Assembly (NCBI RefSeq): GCF_030413175.1
Contig: NZ_CP129212.1
Coordinates: 7,091,001 to 7,155,000, forward strand
Direction: 5' to 3'
DNA length: 64,000 bases
Source of the DNA: Bradyrhizobium roseum
GTDB lineage: Bacteria > Pseudomonadota > Alphaproteobacteria > Rhizobiales > Xanthobacteraceae
Part shown: positions 43,476 through 51,697 of the stretch, in pieces
How positions within the stretch are numbered: position 1 is the stretch's first letter
Layout of the letters: each line of letters starts with the position of its first letter
The notes under the pieces: generated by a model
Seen by the model: only the letters and a program-made list of their open reading frames with translations
The model's database searches: none
What the model was told of the DNA's origin: nothing
Made by a program: the position numbers and the translations under genes

Positions 43476-45190
43476 TCGACGATACCGGGACCGTTCCGGA
43501 GGACTCGTCCGCGCGCAAATGGAAGATCGCCGTCATCGACGACGATGCCGCGGTGCACGAGGGCACCCGCTTCGCGCTGAGCGACTACAATCTGCACGGC
43601 GCCACGCTGGAAATCCTCTCGGCCTATTCCGCGGCCGAAGGCCGCACCTTGATGCGCGACAATCCGGATGTCGCGGCCGTGCTGCTCGACGTCATCATGG
43701 AAACCGACGTCGCCGGCCTCGAGCTGGTCGAGTACATCCGCAACGAGCTCAAGAACGAAACCGTCCGCATCATTTTGCGCACCGGCCAGCCGGGCCAGGC
43801 GCCCGAGCGCCGCGTCATCGTCCAGTACGACATCAACGACTACAAGGCCAAGACCGAGCTGACCGCCGACAAGCTGTTCACCTCGCTGACGGCGGCGCTG
43901 CGCAGCTACCAGCAGCTCGAGCGCATGGTGCAGACCCGCCGCGGGCTCGAGATCATCATCGACGCCGCCTCGACGCTGTACGACTTCAAGTCGATGCAGC
44001 GGCTGGCCGAGGGCGTGCTGACCCAGCTCGCCTCCCTGCTCAATGTGGACTGCGCCGGGATTTTGGTGTTGCGCGACGACGGCGCGCCCGGCAGCGAGTT
44101 TTCGGTGCTGGCGGGCTCGGGCTGCTACAGCCGCTTCATCGGCTCGACCAGCTCCAAGTCGCTCGATCCGGATTTGCGCGAGATGGTGGAAGCCGCCTTC
44201 CTGCGCCGCAAGAACGAATTCGCCGACCACCGCAGCGTGCTTTATTTGCGCACCGGAAGCGGCCGCGAGGTGGTGGTGCTGCTGCAGGCCGAGCGGCAGC
44301 TTTCCGATACCGACCGCGCGCTGGTCGAGATCTTCTCCAGCCGGCTGTCGATCGCGTTCGACAACGTCATCCTGTACCGGCAACTGCACGAGGCCAATAC
44401 CCAGCTCGAGGACCGCGTCGCGCAGCGCACCCGCGCGCTGATGCAGGCCAATCGCCGCCTGTCGGCGCAGTGGCTGCGGCTGCAGCGCGCCAACGGCTTC
44501 AAGAACGAGATCCTCGGCACCGTCGCGCACGATCTGAAGAACCCGCTCGGCGTGATCCTCGGCCGCACCGAAATGCTGACCGAACTGATCGGCGCCGGCT
44601 CGCCCAAGGAGAACGTCACCGCCCAGGTCGAGCATATCCGCGACGCCACCAAGCGACTGACCTCGATGGTCGATCACCTGATTTCGGACGCGATGGCGGA
44701 CGCCTTCGACATCACCATCCGCCGCGAGCCGGTCGATGTCGCCGCCCTCGTGGCTGAAGTCGCCGACTCGAACCTGCCGTCGGCCATCAACAAGCAGCAG
44801 GCCATCACGGTGTCGGCGCCGCCGAATATCGTCACCATGTGCGATACCGACCGGATCCGCGAAGCGATCGACAACCTCGTCAGCAACGCCATCAAATACT
44901 CGCCGATCGGCGGCAAGATAACCGTAACCGTCACCCATGAGGGCAACGACACGGTGATCCGCATTTCCGACCAGGGCGCCGGGCTGTCGCCGGAGGATCT
45001 CGGCCGGCTGTTCGGCCGGTTTCAGCGGCTCTCGGCCAAGCCGACCGCCGGGGAGAGTTCGACGGGGCTCGGGCTGTCGATCGTCAAACGTATCATCGAC
45101 ATGCATGGCGGCCATGTGACCGCAGAGAGCGGCGGTCCCGGACAGGGCTCGACGTTTACCGTTAAACTGCCGGCGACAGAGACGACATGA
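43445..45190 (+). CDS. Response-receiver and GAF-like sensor histidine kinase (DUF3369-type)
   Basis: A 581-residue soluble protein. An N-terminal receiver domain (about residues 25-150) has IAVIDDD and the phospho-acceptor Asp in VLLDVIMETD. The central region (about 160-320) resembles DUF3369 or GAF. The C-terminal kinase has the phospho-accepting His in GTVAHDLKNPLG and the ATPase motifs DQGAGLSPED and STGLGLSIVK. It starts within the end of the preceding kinase gene and its end overlaps the response-regulator start by four bases. Together they suggest a multi-step phosphorelay. Confidence 0.9.
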   Translation: MAEQDDVLHLIDDTGTVPEDSSARKWKIAVIDDDAAVHEGTRFALSDYNLHGATLEILSAYSAAEGRTLMRDNPDVAAVLLDVIMETDVAGLELVEYIRNELKNETVRIILRTGQPGQAPERRVIVQYDINDYKAKTELTADKLFTSLTAALRSYQQLERMVQTRRGLEIIIDAASTLYDFKSMQRLAEGVLTQLASLLNVDCAGILVLRDDGAPGSEFSVLAGSGCYSRFIGSTSSKSLDPDLREMVEAAFLRRKNEFADHRSVLYLRTGSGREVVVLLQAERQLSDTDRALVEIFSSRLSIAFDNVILYRQLHEANTQLEDRVAQRTRALMQANRRLSAQWLRLQRANGFKNEILGTVAHDLKNPLGVILGRTEMLTELIGAGSPKENVTAQVEHIRDATKRLTSMVDHLISDAMADAFDITIRREPVDVAALVAEVADSNLPSAINKQQAITVSAPPNIVTMCDTDRIREAIDNLVSNAIKYSPIGGKITVTVTHEGNDTVIRISDQGAGLSPEDLGRLFGRFQRLSAKPTAGESSTGLGLSIVKRIIDMHGGHVTAESGGPGQGSTFTVKLPATETT

Positions 45191-45927
45191 CCCAGAACCC
45201 GCATATCTTCATCGTCGACGACGAGGCGCCGGCCCGCGAGATGGTCGGCGATTACCTCAAGATGCACGGTTTCGGCGTCACGCTGTGCGACGGCGGCAAG
45301 AGCCTGCGCAAGGAGATCGAGAGCAACGTGCCCGACCTCGTCGTGCTCGACCTCAACATGCCCGAGGAAGACGGGCTTTCGATCATTCGCGACCTCAAGA
45401 GCAAGATCAACGTCCCCGTCATCATGCTGACGGCGACCGCGAGCCCGATCGATCGCGTCGTCGGCCTCGAACTCGGCGCCGACGACTACATCGCAAAACC
45501 CTGCGAGCTGCGCGAGCTGATGGCGCGCATCCGCTCGGTGCTGCGCCGGAGCACCCCTGCCAGGGCGGCGGCCGCGCCGGAACCCGCGGCGGCCAAGGCC
45601 GAGAAGGAGCAGCTGGTACGGTTCGGCACCAAATGGCTCGACCTCGAAGCTCAGGCGCTGCGCGACGACGAAGGCAACGAGCATCCGCTGACGGCCTCCG
45701 AATTCGGGCTGCTGAAGGTGTTCGCGGCGAATCCGAAGCGGGTGCTGTCGCGCGAGCGGCTGCTGGAATTGGCCAATGCGCGCGACGCCGAGGCCTTCGA
45801 CCGCGCGGTCGACCTGCGCATCATGCGCATCCGACGCAAGATCGAGATCGACCCGACCAAGCCCGCAGTGATCCGCACCATCCGGGGCGGCGGGTATCTG
45901 TTCTCGCCGGCGGGCGAGAAGGGATAG
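45187..45927 (+). CDS. OmpR-family response regulator
   Basis: A 246-residue regulator: receiver domain with IFIVDDEAPA, phospho-acceptor Asp in VVLDLNMPEEDG, conserved Thr in MLTATAS and Lys in YIAKPCE; then a linker rich in Ala/Pro and a winged helix of OmpR type with SEFGLLKVF and IRTIRGGGYLF. It is the last gene of the kinase operon and the likely DNA-binding output. Target genes are unknown. A hairpin 36 bases downstream may end the transcript. Confidence 0.94.
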   Translation: MTQNPHIFIVDDEAPAREMVGDYLKMHGFGVTLCDGGKSLRKEIESNVPDLVVLDLNMPEEDGLSIIRDLKSKINVPVIMLTATASPIDRVVGLELGADDYIAKPCELRELMARIRSVLRRSTPARAAAAPEPAAAKAEKEQLVRFGTKWLDLEAQALRDDEGNEHPLTASEFGLLKVFAANPKRVLSRERLLELANARDAEAFDRAVDLRIMRIRRKIEIDPTKPAVIRTIRGGGYLFSPAGEKG

Positions 45928-45963
45928 CGGCCCCGGTCGTCCCCGCGAACGCAGCAACGATCG

Positions 45964-45980
45964 AGCGGAACTATTCCGCT
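45964..45980 (+). terminator. Hairpin after the two-component operon
   Basis: AGCGGAA-CTA-TTCCGCT is a perfect 7-base stem with a 3-base loop, 36 bases after the response-regulator stop. The following bases are moderately T-rich (TCTGAAATCTTCC), so a weak terminator is plausible. Confidence 0.4.
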
Positions 45981-46035
45981 TCTGAAATCTTCCAATTTTC
46001 CGCCCATTGAAATTACTGGCCTTTTCCGGCCGAAT

Positions 46036-46062
46036 GTTTCGTCGCGGGCGCCGCGATGAAAC
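46036..46062. promoter_or_regulatory. Near-perfect hairpin upstream of the ECF sigma gene
   Basis: GTTTCGTCGCGG and CCGCGATGAAAC pair at 11 of 12 positions around a GCG loop, 114 bases before the sigma-factor start. The right arm leads into ATGAAACAATTC (46056-46067), which recurs at 46875-46886 after the gene. It could be a regulatory site or attenuator. Confidence 0.4.
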
Positions 46063-46175
46063 AATTCTCTGCGGCACGAAACCATTTTCCCTCTTTCGTG
46101 CAGACGTCCCGAAACCGAGCCTAACTAACAATCTTCCCAACGAACGCCGCTGGGCGTCGGAATTGGGAGCCTGTC

Positions 46176-46787
46176 ATGTCGAACGTCGTCGCCATCAATG
46201 CCGCAGCCAACAAATCGATCGCCGCCGCCCGCGCGACGTCAGACGAAATGCTGTTGCAGAGTATTGCCAAGGGCGACCGCACGTCGATGCATGTGCTTTA
46301 TTCGCGCCACAATGTCCGCGTGTACCGTTTCGTGCTGCGCATGGTGCGCGACTCCACGATGGCGGAAGACCTCGTCAGCCAGGTGTTCCTCGACGTGTGG
46401 CGGACCGCCAGCCAGTTCGAAGGCCGTTCGCAGGTCTCCACCTGGCTGCTGTCGATCGCCCGCTTCAAGGCGCTGACCGCCCTGCGCCAGCGCAAGCATG
46501 AGGACATCGAGCAGGAAGACGTGCTCGAAATCGTCGATGAGGCCGATACCCCGGAGGCGTCGCTCGACCGCAACAACACCAAGGCCATCCTGCGCGCCTG
46601 CGTCGCAAAACTGTCACCTGCCCATCGCGAGATCATCAATCTGGTCTACTACCATGAGAAGTCGGTGGAAGAGGCTGGCGCCATCATCGGCATTCCCCAG
46701 AGCACGGTGAAGACGCGGATGTTCTACGCCCGCAAACAATTGGCCGAATTGCTTAAGGGTGCCGGCGTGGACAGTATCGCGGCTTAA
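46176..46787 (+). CDS. ECF-type RNA polymerase sigma factor
   Basis: A 203-residue sigma-70-family protein with both needed regions: region 2 (NVRVYRFVLRMVRDSTMAEDLVSQVFLDVWR) and region 4 (HREIINLVYYHEKSVEEAGAIIGIPQSTVKTRMFYAR). No anti-sigma factor or PhyR gene is adjacent, so control is unclear. The N-terminal 20 residues are an Ala/Asn-rich extension. The gene lies after a two-component operon, but separated by more than 240 bases with hairpins, so it is probably a separate transcript. Two copies of a 12-base direct repeat flank it. Confidence 0.93.
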   Translation: MSNVVAINAAANKSIAAARATSDEMLLQSIAKGDRTSMHVLYSRHNVRVYRFVLRMVRDSTMAEDLVSQVFLDVWRTASQFEGRSQVSTWLLSIARFKALTALRQRKHEDIEQEDVLEIVDEADTPEASLDRNNTKAILRACVAKLSPAHREIINLVYYHEKSVEEAGAIIGIPQSTVKTRMFYARKQLAELLKGAGVDSIAA

Positions 46788-47009
46788 ATTCGTTTATTAT
46801 CAAAGGGTTACATCGGAATAGCGACGAGAAAACGGGTCGGTTTCGGCGGACGAAGATTACCAGCGACGAAACAAATGAAACAATTCGCGACATTACCCGG
46901 AAAAACTCGCCCGCTATAACTCTTCTCGACAACGCAAGACAGCGAGACCCCCGCTGACTTTCCAGCCTACCGAGACCTCCCCAGGTTTCAGACCCCAAGC
47001 GACCTCCAA

Positions 47010-47040
47010 CGACCCGGCAGGGATGCCCCCCGCCGGGTCG
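47010..47040 (+). terminator. Hairpin downstream of the ECF sigma gene
   Basis: CGACCCGGC and GCCGGGTCG are perfect 9-base arms around a GC-rich loop, followed by CTCTGCTTT. Lying about 220 bases after the sigma-factor stop, it would end a long 3' leader. The 374-base spacer 46788-47162 otherwise holds only the repeat at 46875-46886. Confidence 0.5.
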
Positions 47041-47162
47041 CTCTGCTTTGAGACCAGGTTTCATGCGCGGGACGGCACGAGCTCGCACGACGCAATCGTG
47101 ATTTGCGTGCATGCGGTGGTCGCTTGACGCGGTGCGGCCGGACGTGATGTCTGCCGCCGGCG

Positions 47163-48131
47163 ATGGATGCGGCGGCACACGAGAATGAGGTCAGGTTACG
47201 CAGGGGCACGACGCTCAACGAGCGGCTGGTTCTCGCCGGCATCGCCGTCGTGGTGTGCCTGATCGCCCTGCCCGGCCTCGCCCATCTGGCAAACGACCAA
47301 TGGCTCGGCATCGCCGCGCTGTTCGCGCTGTTGTTCGGCTGCCTGCTGCTGGCCGCCGCGCTGTTCGACCGCAATGTGGTGTGGATCGTGACGCCGGGCG
47401 AGATCCTGATCGGCGAGCAGCGTCCGTTCGGCAAGTTGCACCGGCGATCGATCCGGGATGATGAGCTTTCGGAGATGCGGCTGCGCCGAAGCCTCGGCAA
47501 ATCGGTCGAGTTCACCCTCATCTTCGAGACCGATTCGGGAGATACGCTGACCTCGCCGCCGCTGCCTGACATCACCCAGGTGAAGCGAACCACCGTGCAG
47601 ATCGCGCGGCTGCTGCAACTGCCCGCGCCCGAACTGGCCGAGAACCCGCTCGACGCCGCGAACGCGGCGATAAGGCTGGGCAAGCCGGTCAGTGCCAGAC
47701 GCTTATGGGCGTTCCGGGCGCTCACCGGGGTGCTGGTTTGCTCGGTGGTTCTGCCACCCGCGTTCGCGCTGTGGAGCGGCAAATTGTCCGGGCTCGGCGT
47801 AGCGATCTGGTCATTCGGCGCGATCGTGGCCTTCCTGCTGACCAGGTATCTCTACCGGGCGAGCGGATGCTGGGTCGTGCGCGATGGTGCGATCCGGATG
47901 GAGCGGCTGTCGTTGACGGGCGCGATCGACATCATCGTGGCCGACGGCAACGAAATCGCGCACATTGATGTTGAAAGCGGCGGCCGGCGAGGTTCCCATT
48001 ACGCGCTTGCGGCCCGCCTGCACTCCGGCAGAAAGGTGCGCAGCCCGGTGCTGGTCGGCAAGGAACAAACCCGCGCCGTGCAGGCCGAGATCACGAGGCG
48101 GTTACGGCTCGCCCGACCGGCTGCGAGATAG
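47163..48131 (+). CDS. Membrane protein with two hydrophobic pairs, function unknown
   Basis: A 322-residue protein with an apparent duplicated plan: two spans near residues 22-67 (LVLAGIAVVVCLIALPGLAH, LLFGCLLLAAALF), a soluble beta-rich segment, a second pair near residues 185-230 and another soluble segment (WVVRDGAIRMERL ... IDVESGGRRGS) that resembles a PH-like membrane-protein domain. No ribosome-binding site is obvious at the ATG. It precedes cydA by some 120 bases on the same strand but need not be cotranscribed. I do not recognise a family. Confidence 0.65.
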   Translation: MDAAAHENEVRLRRGTTLNERLVLAGIAVVVCLIALPGLAHLANDQWLGIAALFALLFGCLLLAAALFDRNVVWIVTPGEILIGEQRPFGKLHRRSIRDDELSEMRLRRSLGKSVEFTLIFETDSGDTLTSPPLPDITQVKRTTVQIARLLQLPAPELAENPLDAANAAIRLGKPVSARRLWAFRALTGVLVCSVVLPPAFALWSGKLSGLGVAIWSFGAIVAFLLTRYLYRASGCWVVRDGAIRMERLSLTGAIDIIVADGNEIAHIDVESGGRRGSHYALAARLHSGRKVRSPVLVGKEQTRAVQAEITRRLRLARPAAR

Positions 48132-48254
48132 CGCCGCACGCCTGTTCCGCGTAGCGCGCAGATACATTCCGCATCCGGCGTGATAATGTGAAGATCTGGT
48201 TCGGACGCAATTCGAAAGCGATTGCGCCCGGTGAAAGTGCGACGGGTGGTGCCG

Positions 48255-49664
48255 ATGTTCGAAGGCTGGGATGCTGTAGTACTCGCCCGGGCGCAGTTTG
48301 CTTTCACGATGTCGTTCCACATCATTTTCCCGGCGTTCTCGATCGGGCTGGCGAGCTATCTCGCCGTGCTCGAGGCGCTGTGGCTGTGGACCGGGCGCGA
48401 GGTCTTCATCAACCTGTTCAACTACTGGCTCAAGATCTTTGCCGTCGCGTTCGGCATGGGCGTGGTATCGGGCATCGTGATGTCCTACCAGTTCGGTACC
48501 AACTGGTCGGCATTCTCGGACAAGGTCGGCCCGGTGATCGGCCCGCTGATGGCCTACGAGGTGTTGACCGCGTTCTTCCTCGAGGCGGGTTTCCTCGGCG
48601 TCATGCTGTTCGGCCTGCAGCGCGTCGGGCCGAAACTGCATTTCCTGGCGACGCTGATGGTCGCGATCGGCACGCTGATTTCGGCGTTCTGGATCCTGTC
48701 GGCCAATTCCTGGATGCAGACGCCGACCGGCCACGCAATCAACGCCGACGGGCAGTTCATAGCCGTTGACTGGCTGAAGGTGATCTTCAATCCATCCTTC
48801 CCCTACCGCCTCGTGCACATGGTGCTGGCGGCCTACCTGACCACCGCGCTCGTGGTCGGCGCGGTCGGCGCGTACCACCTGCTGCGCGACCGCCACCTCG
48901 CCGGTCCACGCGTGATGTTCTCGATGGCGATGTGGATGGCCACCGTGGTGGCGCCGCTCCAGATCCTGGCCGGCGACCAGCACGGGCTCAACACGCTGGA
49001 ACACCAGCCGGTGAAGATCATGGCGATGGAAGGCCACTTCACCAGCCACAAGGACGGCGCGCCGCTGATTCTGTTCGGCTGGCCCAACCAGAGCGCCGGC
49101 CGGATGGATTATGCGATCGAGGTGCCGAAGCTGGGCTCCATGATCCTCAAACATTCGCCCGACGCGCCGATGGCCGGGCTCGACACCGTTCCGCGCGAAA
49201 ACTGGCCGCCGGTGGCGATCACGTTCTGGTCGTTCCGCATCATGGTCGGGATGGGATTGCTGATGCTGGCGCTCGGCGCATTCAGCCTGCTGATGCGCAT
49301 CCAGGGCAAGCTGTACGATTCCCGCCTACTGTACCTGTTCGCGGTCGCGATGGCGCCCTCCGGTTTCATCGCCGTCCTCGCTGGCTGGATCACCACCGAG
49401 ACCGGGCGCCAGCCGTTCACGGTGTATGGATTGTTGCGCACGGTTGATTCCGCCTCGCCGCTGGCGGCGCCTGCGGTGGCTTCCTCACTGATCGCCTTCA
49501 TCATCGTCTATTTCCTGGTGTTCACGGCCGGCGTGATCTACCTGCTGCGGCTGATGGCGGCGCCGCCGCATCCGGGCGAAGAGGGCCCGCGCAGCGACAT
49601 TCCCGCCCGTGCCGCCGGCATCACGCCCGCCGCCGGTGCGGTCGCCGAGGGAGCCGCGCGATGA
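48255..49664 (+). CDS. cydA: Cytochrome bd-type (CioA-like) ubiquinol oxidase subunit I
   Basis: A 469-residue subunit I of the bd-type quinol oxidase. FAFTMSFHIIFPAFSIGLA with heme-ligating His and the GDQHG-type segment (LAGDQHGLNTLEHQPVKI) are typical. The Q loop is short, as in cyanide-insensitive CIO-type enzymes (cioA), rather than the long loop of E. coli CydA. The enzyme reduces oxygen to water with quinol and has high affinity, allowing growth at low oxygen. The ATG at 48255 follows GGGTGG by five bases; an earlier TTG is possible. Overlaps cydB by four bases. Confidence 0.94.
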   Translation: MFEGWDAVVLARAQFAFTMSFHIIFPAFSIGLASYLAVLEALWLWTGREVFINLFNYWLKIFAVAFGMGVVSGIVMSYQFGTNWSAFSDKVGPVIGPLMAYEVLTAFFLEAGFLGVMLFGLQRVGPKLHFLATLMVAIGTLISAFWILSANSWMQTPTGHAINADGQFIAVDWLKVIFNPSFPYRLVHMVLAAYLTTALVVGAVGAYHLLRDRHLAGPRVMFSMAMWMATVVAPLQILAGDQHGLNTLEHQPVKIMAMEGHFTSHKDGAPLILFGWPNQSAGRMDYAIEVPKLGSMILKHSPDAPMAGLDTVPRENWPPVAITFWSFRIMVGMGLLMLALGAFSLLMRIQGKLYDSRLLYLFAVAMAPSGFIAVLAGWITTETGRQPFTVYGLLRTVDSASPLAAPAVASSLIAFIIVYFLVFTAGVIYLLRLMAAPPHPGEEGPRSDIPARAAGITPAAGAVAEGAAR

Positions 49665-50668
49665 TCGGTATCGATCTTCCGGTCATCTGGGCCTTCATCA
49701 TCGCCTTTGCCGTGTTCGTCTACGTGGTGATGGACGGTTTTGATCTCGGCCTCGGCATCCTGTTTCCGCTGTTTCCGGAAAAGCGCGACCGCGACGTCAT
49801 CATGAATTCGGTCGCGCCGGTGTGGGACGGCAACGAAACCTGGCTAGTGCTCGGCGGCGGCGGCCTGATGGCGGCGTTCCCGCTGGCCTATGCGATCCTG
49901 ATGCCGGCGCTCTACACGCCCATGATCGTGATGCTGCTGGGCCTCGTGTTCCGCGGCGTCGCCTTTGAATTCCGCTGGCGCACCACGAAAGAGCGGAACA
50001 AGTGGGACATCGCCTTTGCCGGCGGATCGCTGCTGGCGACATTGGCGCAGGGCATTGCGCTCGGCGCCATTCTGCAGGGCATCCATGTCTCGGGCCGCGC
50101 CTATGCCGGCGGCTGGTGGGACTGGCTAACGCCGTTCAGCATTCTCACCGGCGTGGCGCTGGTGATCGGCTACGCGCTATTGGGCGCGACGTGGCTTGTC
50201 ATGAAGACGGAAGGCGAATTGCGTGATCGCGCCTATCGCCTGAGCTGGACGCTTCTGATGGCGATGCTCGGCGCCATCGGCGCGGTCAGCGCCGCGACGC
50301 CGTTCCTCAGCCTGCAGTATACGCAGCGCTGGTTCACCTTTCCGAACATCGTGCTGACCGCGCCGGTGCCGGTCGCGGTCGCTGCCGTCACGGCGCTTCT
50401 GTTGCGCAGCCTCGCCAACAAATACGACTACCAGCCGTTCTTCCTGACGCTGGCGCTGTTCGCGCTGTCCTATGCGGGGCTCGGCATCAGCATGTATCCC
50501 TATATCGTGCCGCAGAGCGTCACGATCTGGCAGGCGGCCGCGCCGGAGAACAGCCAGGTCTTCATGCTGTTCGGCGTCGCCGTCCTGATCCCGCTGATCC
50601 TAGGCTATACCGCCTGGGCCTATTGGGTGTTTCGCGGCAAAGTCGATCCCGAGAGCGGATATCACTGA
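49661..50668 (+). CDS. cydB: Cytochrome bd-type (CioB-like) ubiquinol oxidase subunit II
   Basis: A 335-residue polytopic subunit II: FVYVVMDGFDLGLGILFPL at the N-terminus and WDGNETWLVLGGGGLMAAFP are family signatures. Nine or so membrane spans. The start overlaps the cydA stop by four bases, and its own stop overlaps the start of a tiny third-subunit gene by one base (TGATG). Forms the heterodimeric oxidase with CydA. Confidence 0.95.
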   Translation: MIGIDLPVIWAFIIAFAVFVYVVMDGFDLGLGILFPLFPEKRDRDVIMNSVAPVWDGNETWLVLGGGGLMAAFPLAYAILMPALYTPMIVMLLGLVFRGVAFEFRWRTTKERNKWDIAFAGGSLLATLAQGIALGAILQGIHVSGRAYAGGWWDWLTPFSILTGVALVIGYALLGATWLVMKTEGELRDRAYRLSWTLLMAMLGAIGAVSAATPFLSLQYTQRWFTFPNIVLTAPVPVAVAAVTALLLRSLANKYDYQPFFLTLALFALSYAGLGISMYPYIVPQSVTIWQAAAPENSQVFMLFGVAVLIPLILGYTAWAYWVFRGKVDPESGYH

Positions 50669-50796
50669 TGCCGGCGGAGCCGAAACTTCGCCCGCTGCCG
50701 CAGCGGCTGTTGTGGTTCGCCGCGCTCTGGCTCGGCGGCCTCGGCACTGTGACGTTGATCTCATTTGTGCTGCGGCTATGGATCGCGCCGAAATAA
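50668..50796 (+). CDS. Small bd-oxidase-associated membrane protein (DUF2474/CydX-like)
   Basis: A 42-residue frame starting in TGATG with the cydB stop. One hydrophobic span (LLWFAALWLGGLGTVTLISF) follows a short basic head, and it ends in LRLWIAPK. Position, size and single span match the small third subunits of bd-type oxidases (DUF2474 in CIO-type operons, CydX in E. coli), which support heme binding. Too short to be called by length alone but well supported by context. Confidence 0.8.
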   Translation: MPAEPKLRPLPQRLLWFAALWLGGLGTVTLISFVLRLWIAPK

Positions 50797-50914
50797 GGCG
50801 GCCGGGACATCCCATGAATTGGGCAGAAGACAGATATTGAAGATATTTCAGTTACCTATTGGCCTCATTCGCCCTAAACTTGCCATCAAGCCGGCCCTGA
50901 GATTTGATGGTTCC

Positions 50915-50963
50915 AGAGCGCGATCAGCAAGGTGGGAGCCGGTTTTGCGTCCGATCGCGCTCT
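50915..50963. repeat. Palindromic repeat with 11-base arms
   Basis: AGAGCGCGATC (50915-50925) and GATCGCGCTCT (50953-50963) are perfect complements around a 27-base loop. A companion repeat follows at 50977-51024. Confidence 0.75.
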
Positions 50964-50976
50964 GACTTAAAAAGCG

Positions 50977-51024
50977 GCGCATGATCTTGTCGCCAAACCG
51001 CTCACACTTTGGCGGATCATGCGC
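50977..51024. repeat. Palindromic repeat just upstream of the L,D-transpeptidase
   Basis: GCGCATGATC and GATCATGCGC form outer arms, and CGCCAAA/TTTGGCG an inner stem. It ends 20 bases before the start codon of the next gene, so its folding could affect initiation. Confidence 0.75.
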
Positions 51025-51044
51025 ATTTGCCAGGAGAATTTTCG

Positions 51045-51644
51045 ATGACGAAATTTCGGTACCTGATCTGGATGATGATCGCAGCAAGTGGTCTGGCCCT
51101 TTCGGCCCCGCAGGGCCAGGCACAGACACGGCAGCCCGACGTCGGCGACCAGCCGGGGCTGATCGCGGACGACTCCGTCGAACTCGAGCCGCAGTTCAGG
51201 AAGACCGCGGTGTTCTATCGCACCAACGAAGCGCCGGGCACCATCATCGTGGTGACGGCCGAGCGCCATCTTTATCTGATCCAGGGCAATGGCCGCGCAT
51301 TGCGCTACGGCATTGGCGTCGGCCGTGAAGGATTCACCTGGCAGGGGCTGGTGAACATCACGCGCAAGGCGGAGTGGCCGGACTGGACCCCGCCGCCGGA
51401 GATGATCCAGCGCCAGCCCTATCTGCCGCGCTTCATGGCGGGCGGCCCCGGCAACCCGCTCGGCGCGCGTGCGATGTATCTCGGCACCACGGTCTACCGC
51501 ATCCACGGCACCAATCGGCCCGACACCATCGGCACCGCCGTTTCTTCCGGCTGCTTCCGCCTGGTCAACGCCGACGTCGCCGACCTCTACGAGCGCGTGC
51601 CCGTTGGCACCAAGGTGATTATCCGGCAGAAACCGGAACTCTGA
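51045..51644 (+). CDS. L,D-transpeptidase (YkuD family)
   Basis: A 199-residue exported protein. A signal peptide is clear (FRYLIWMMIAASGLALSA). The YkuD active site has HGTN for the His and SSGCFRL for the nucleophilic Cys, spaced as in the family. The enzyme makes 3-3 peptidoglycan cross-links or attaches proteins to the wall, acting in the periplasm. ATG 51045 has AGGAG eight bases upstream. It may be cotranscribed with the binding-protein gene 53 bases later. Confidence 0.92.
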   Translation: MTKFRYLIWMMIAASGLALSAPQGQAQTRQPDVGDQPGLIADDSVELEPQFRKTAVFYRTNEAPGTIIVVTAERHLYLIQGNGRALRYGIGVGREGFTWQGLVNITRKAEWPDWTPPPEMIQRQPYLPRFMAGGPGNPLGARAMYLGTTVYRIHGTNRPDTIGTAVSSGCFRLVNADVADLYERVPVGTKVIIRQKPEL

Positions 51645-51697
51645 TTGCGACCCGGCCGCTCCAAGCCGATCCATTCCCTGAACGTGTGAGTTTAAAA

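Noticed and set aside
46060..46175. EcfG-type promoter (GGAAC-N17-CGTT) before the ECF sigma gene
   Set aside because: I could not find a properly spaced pair of elements.
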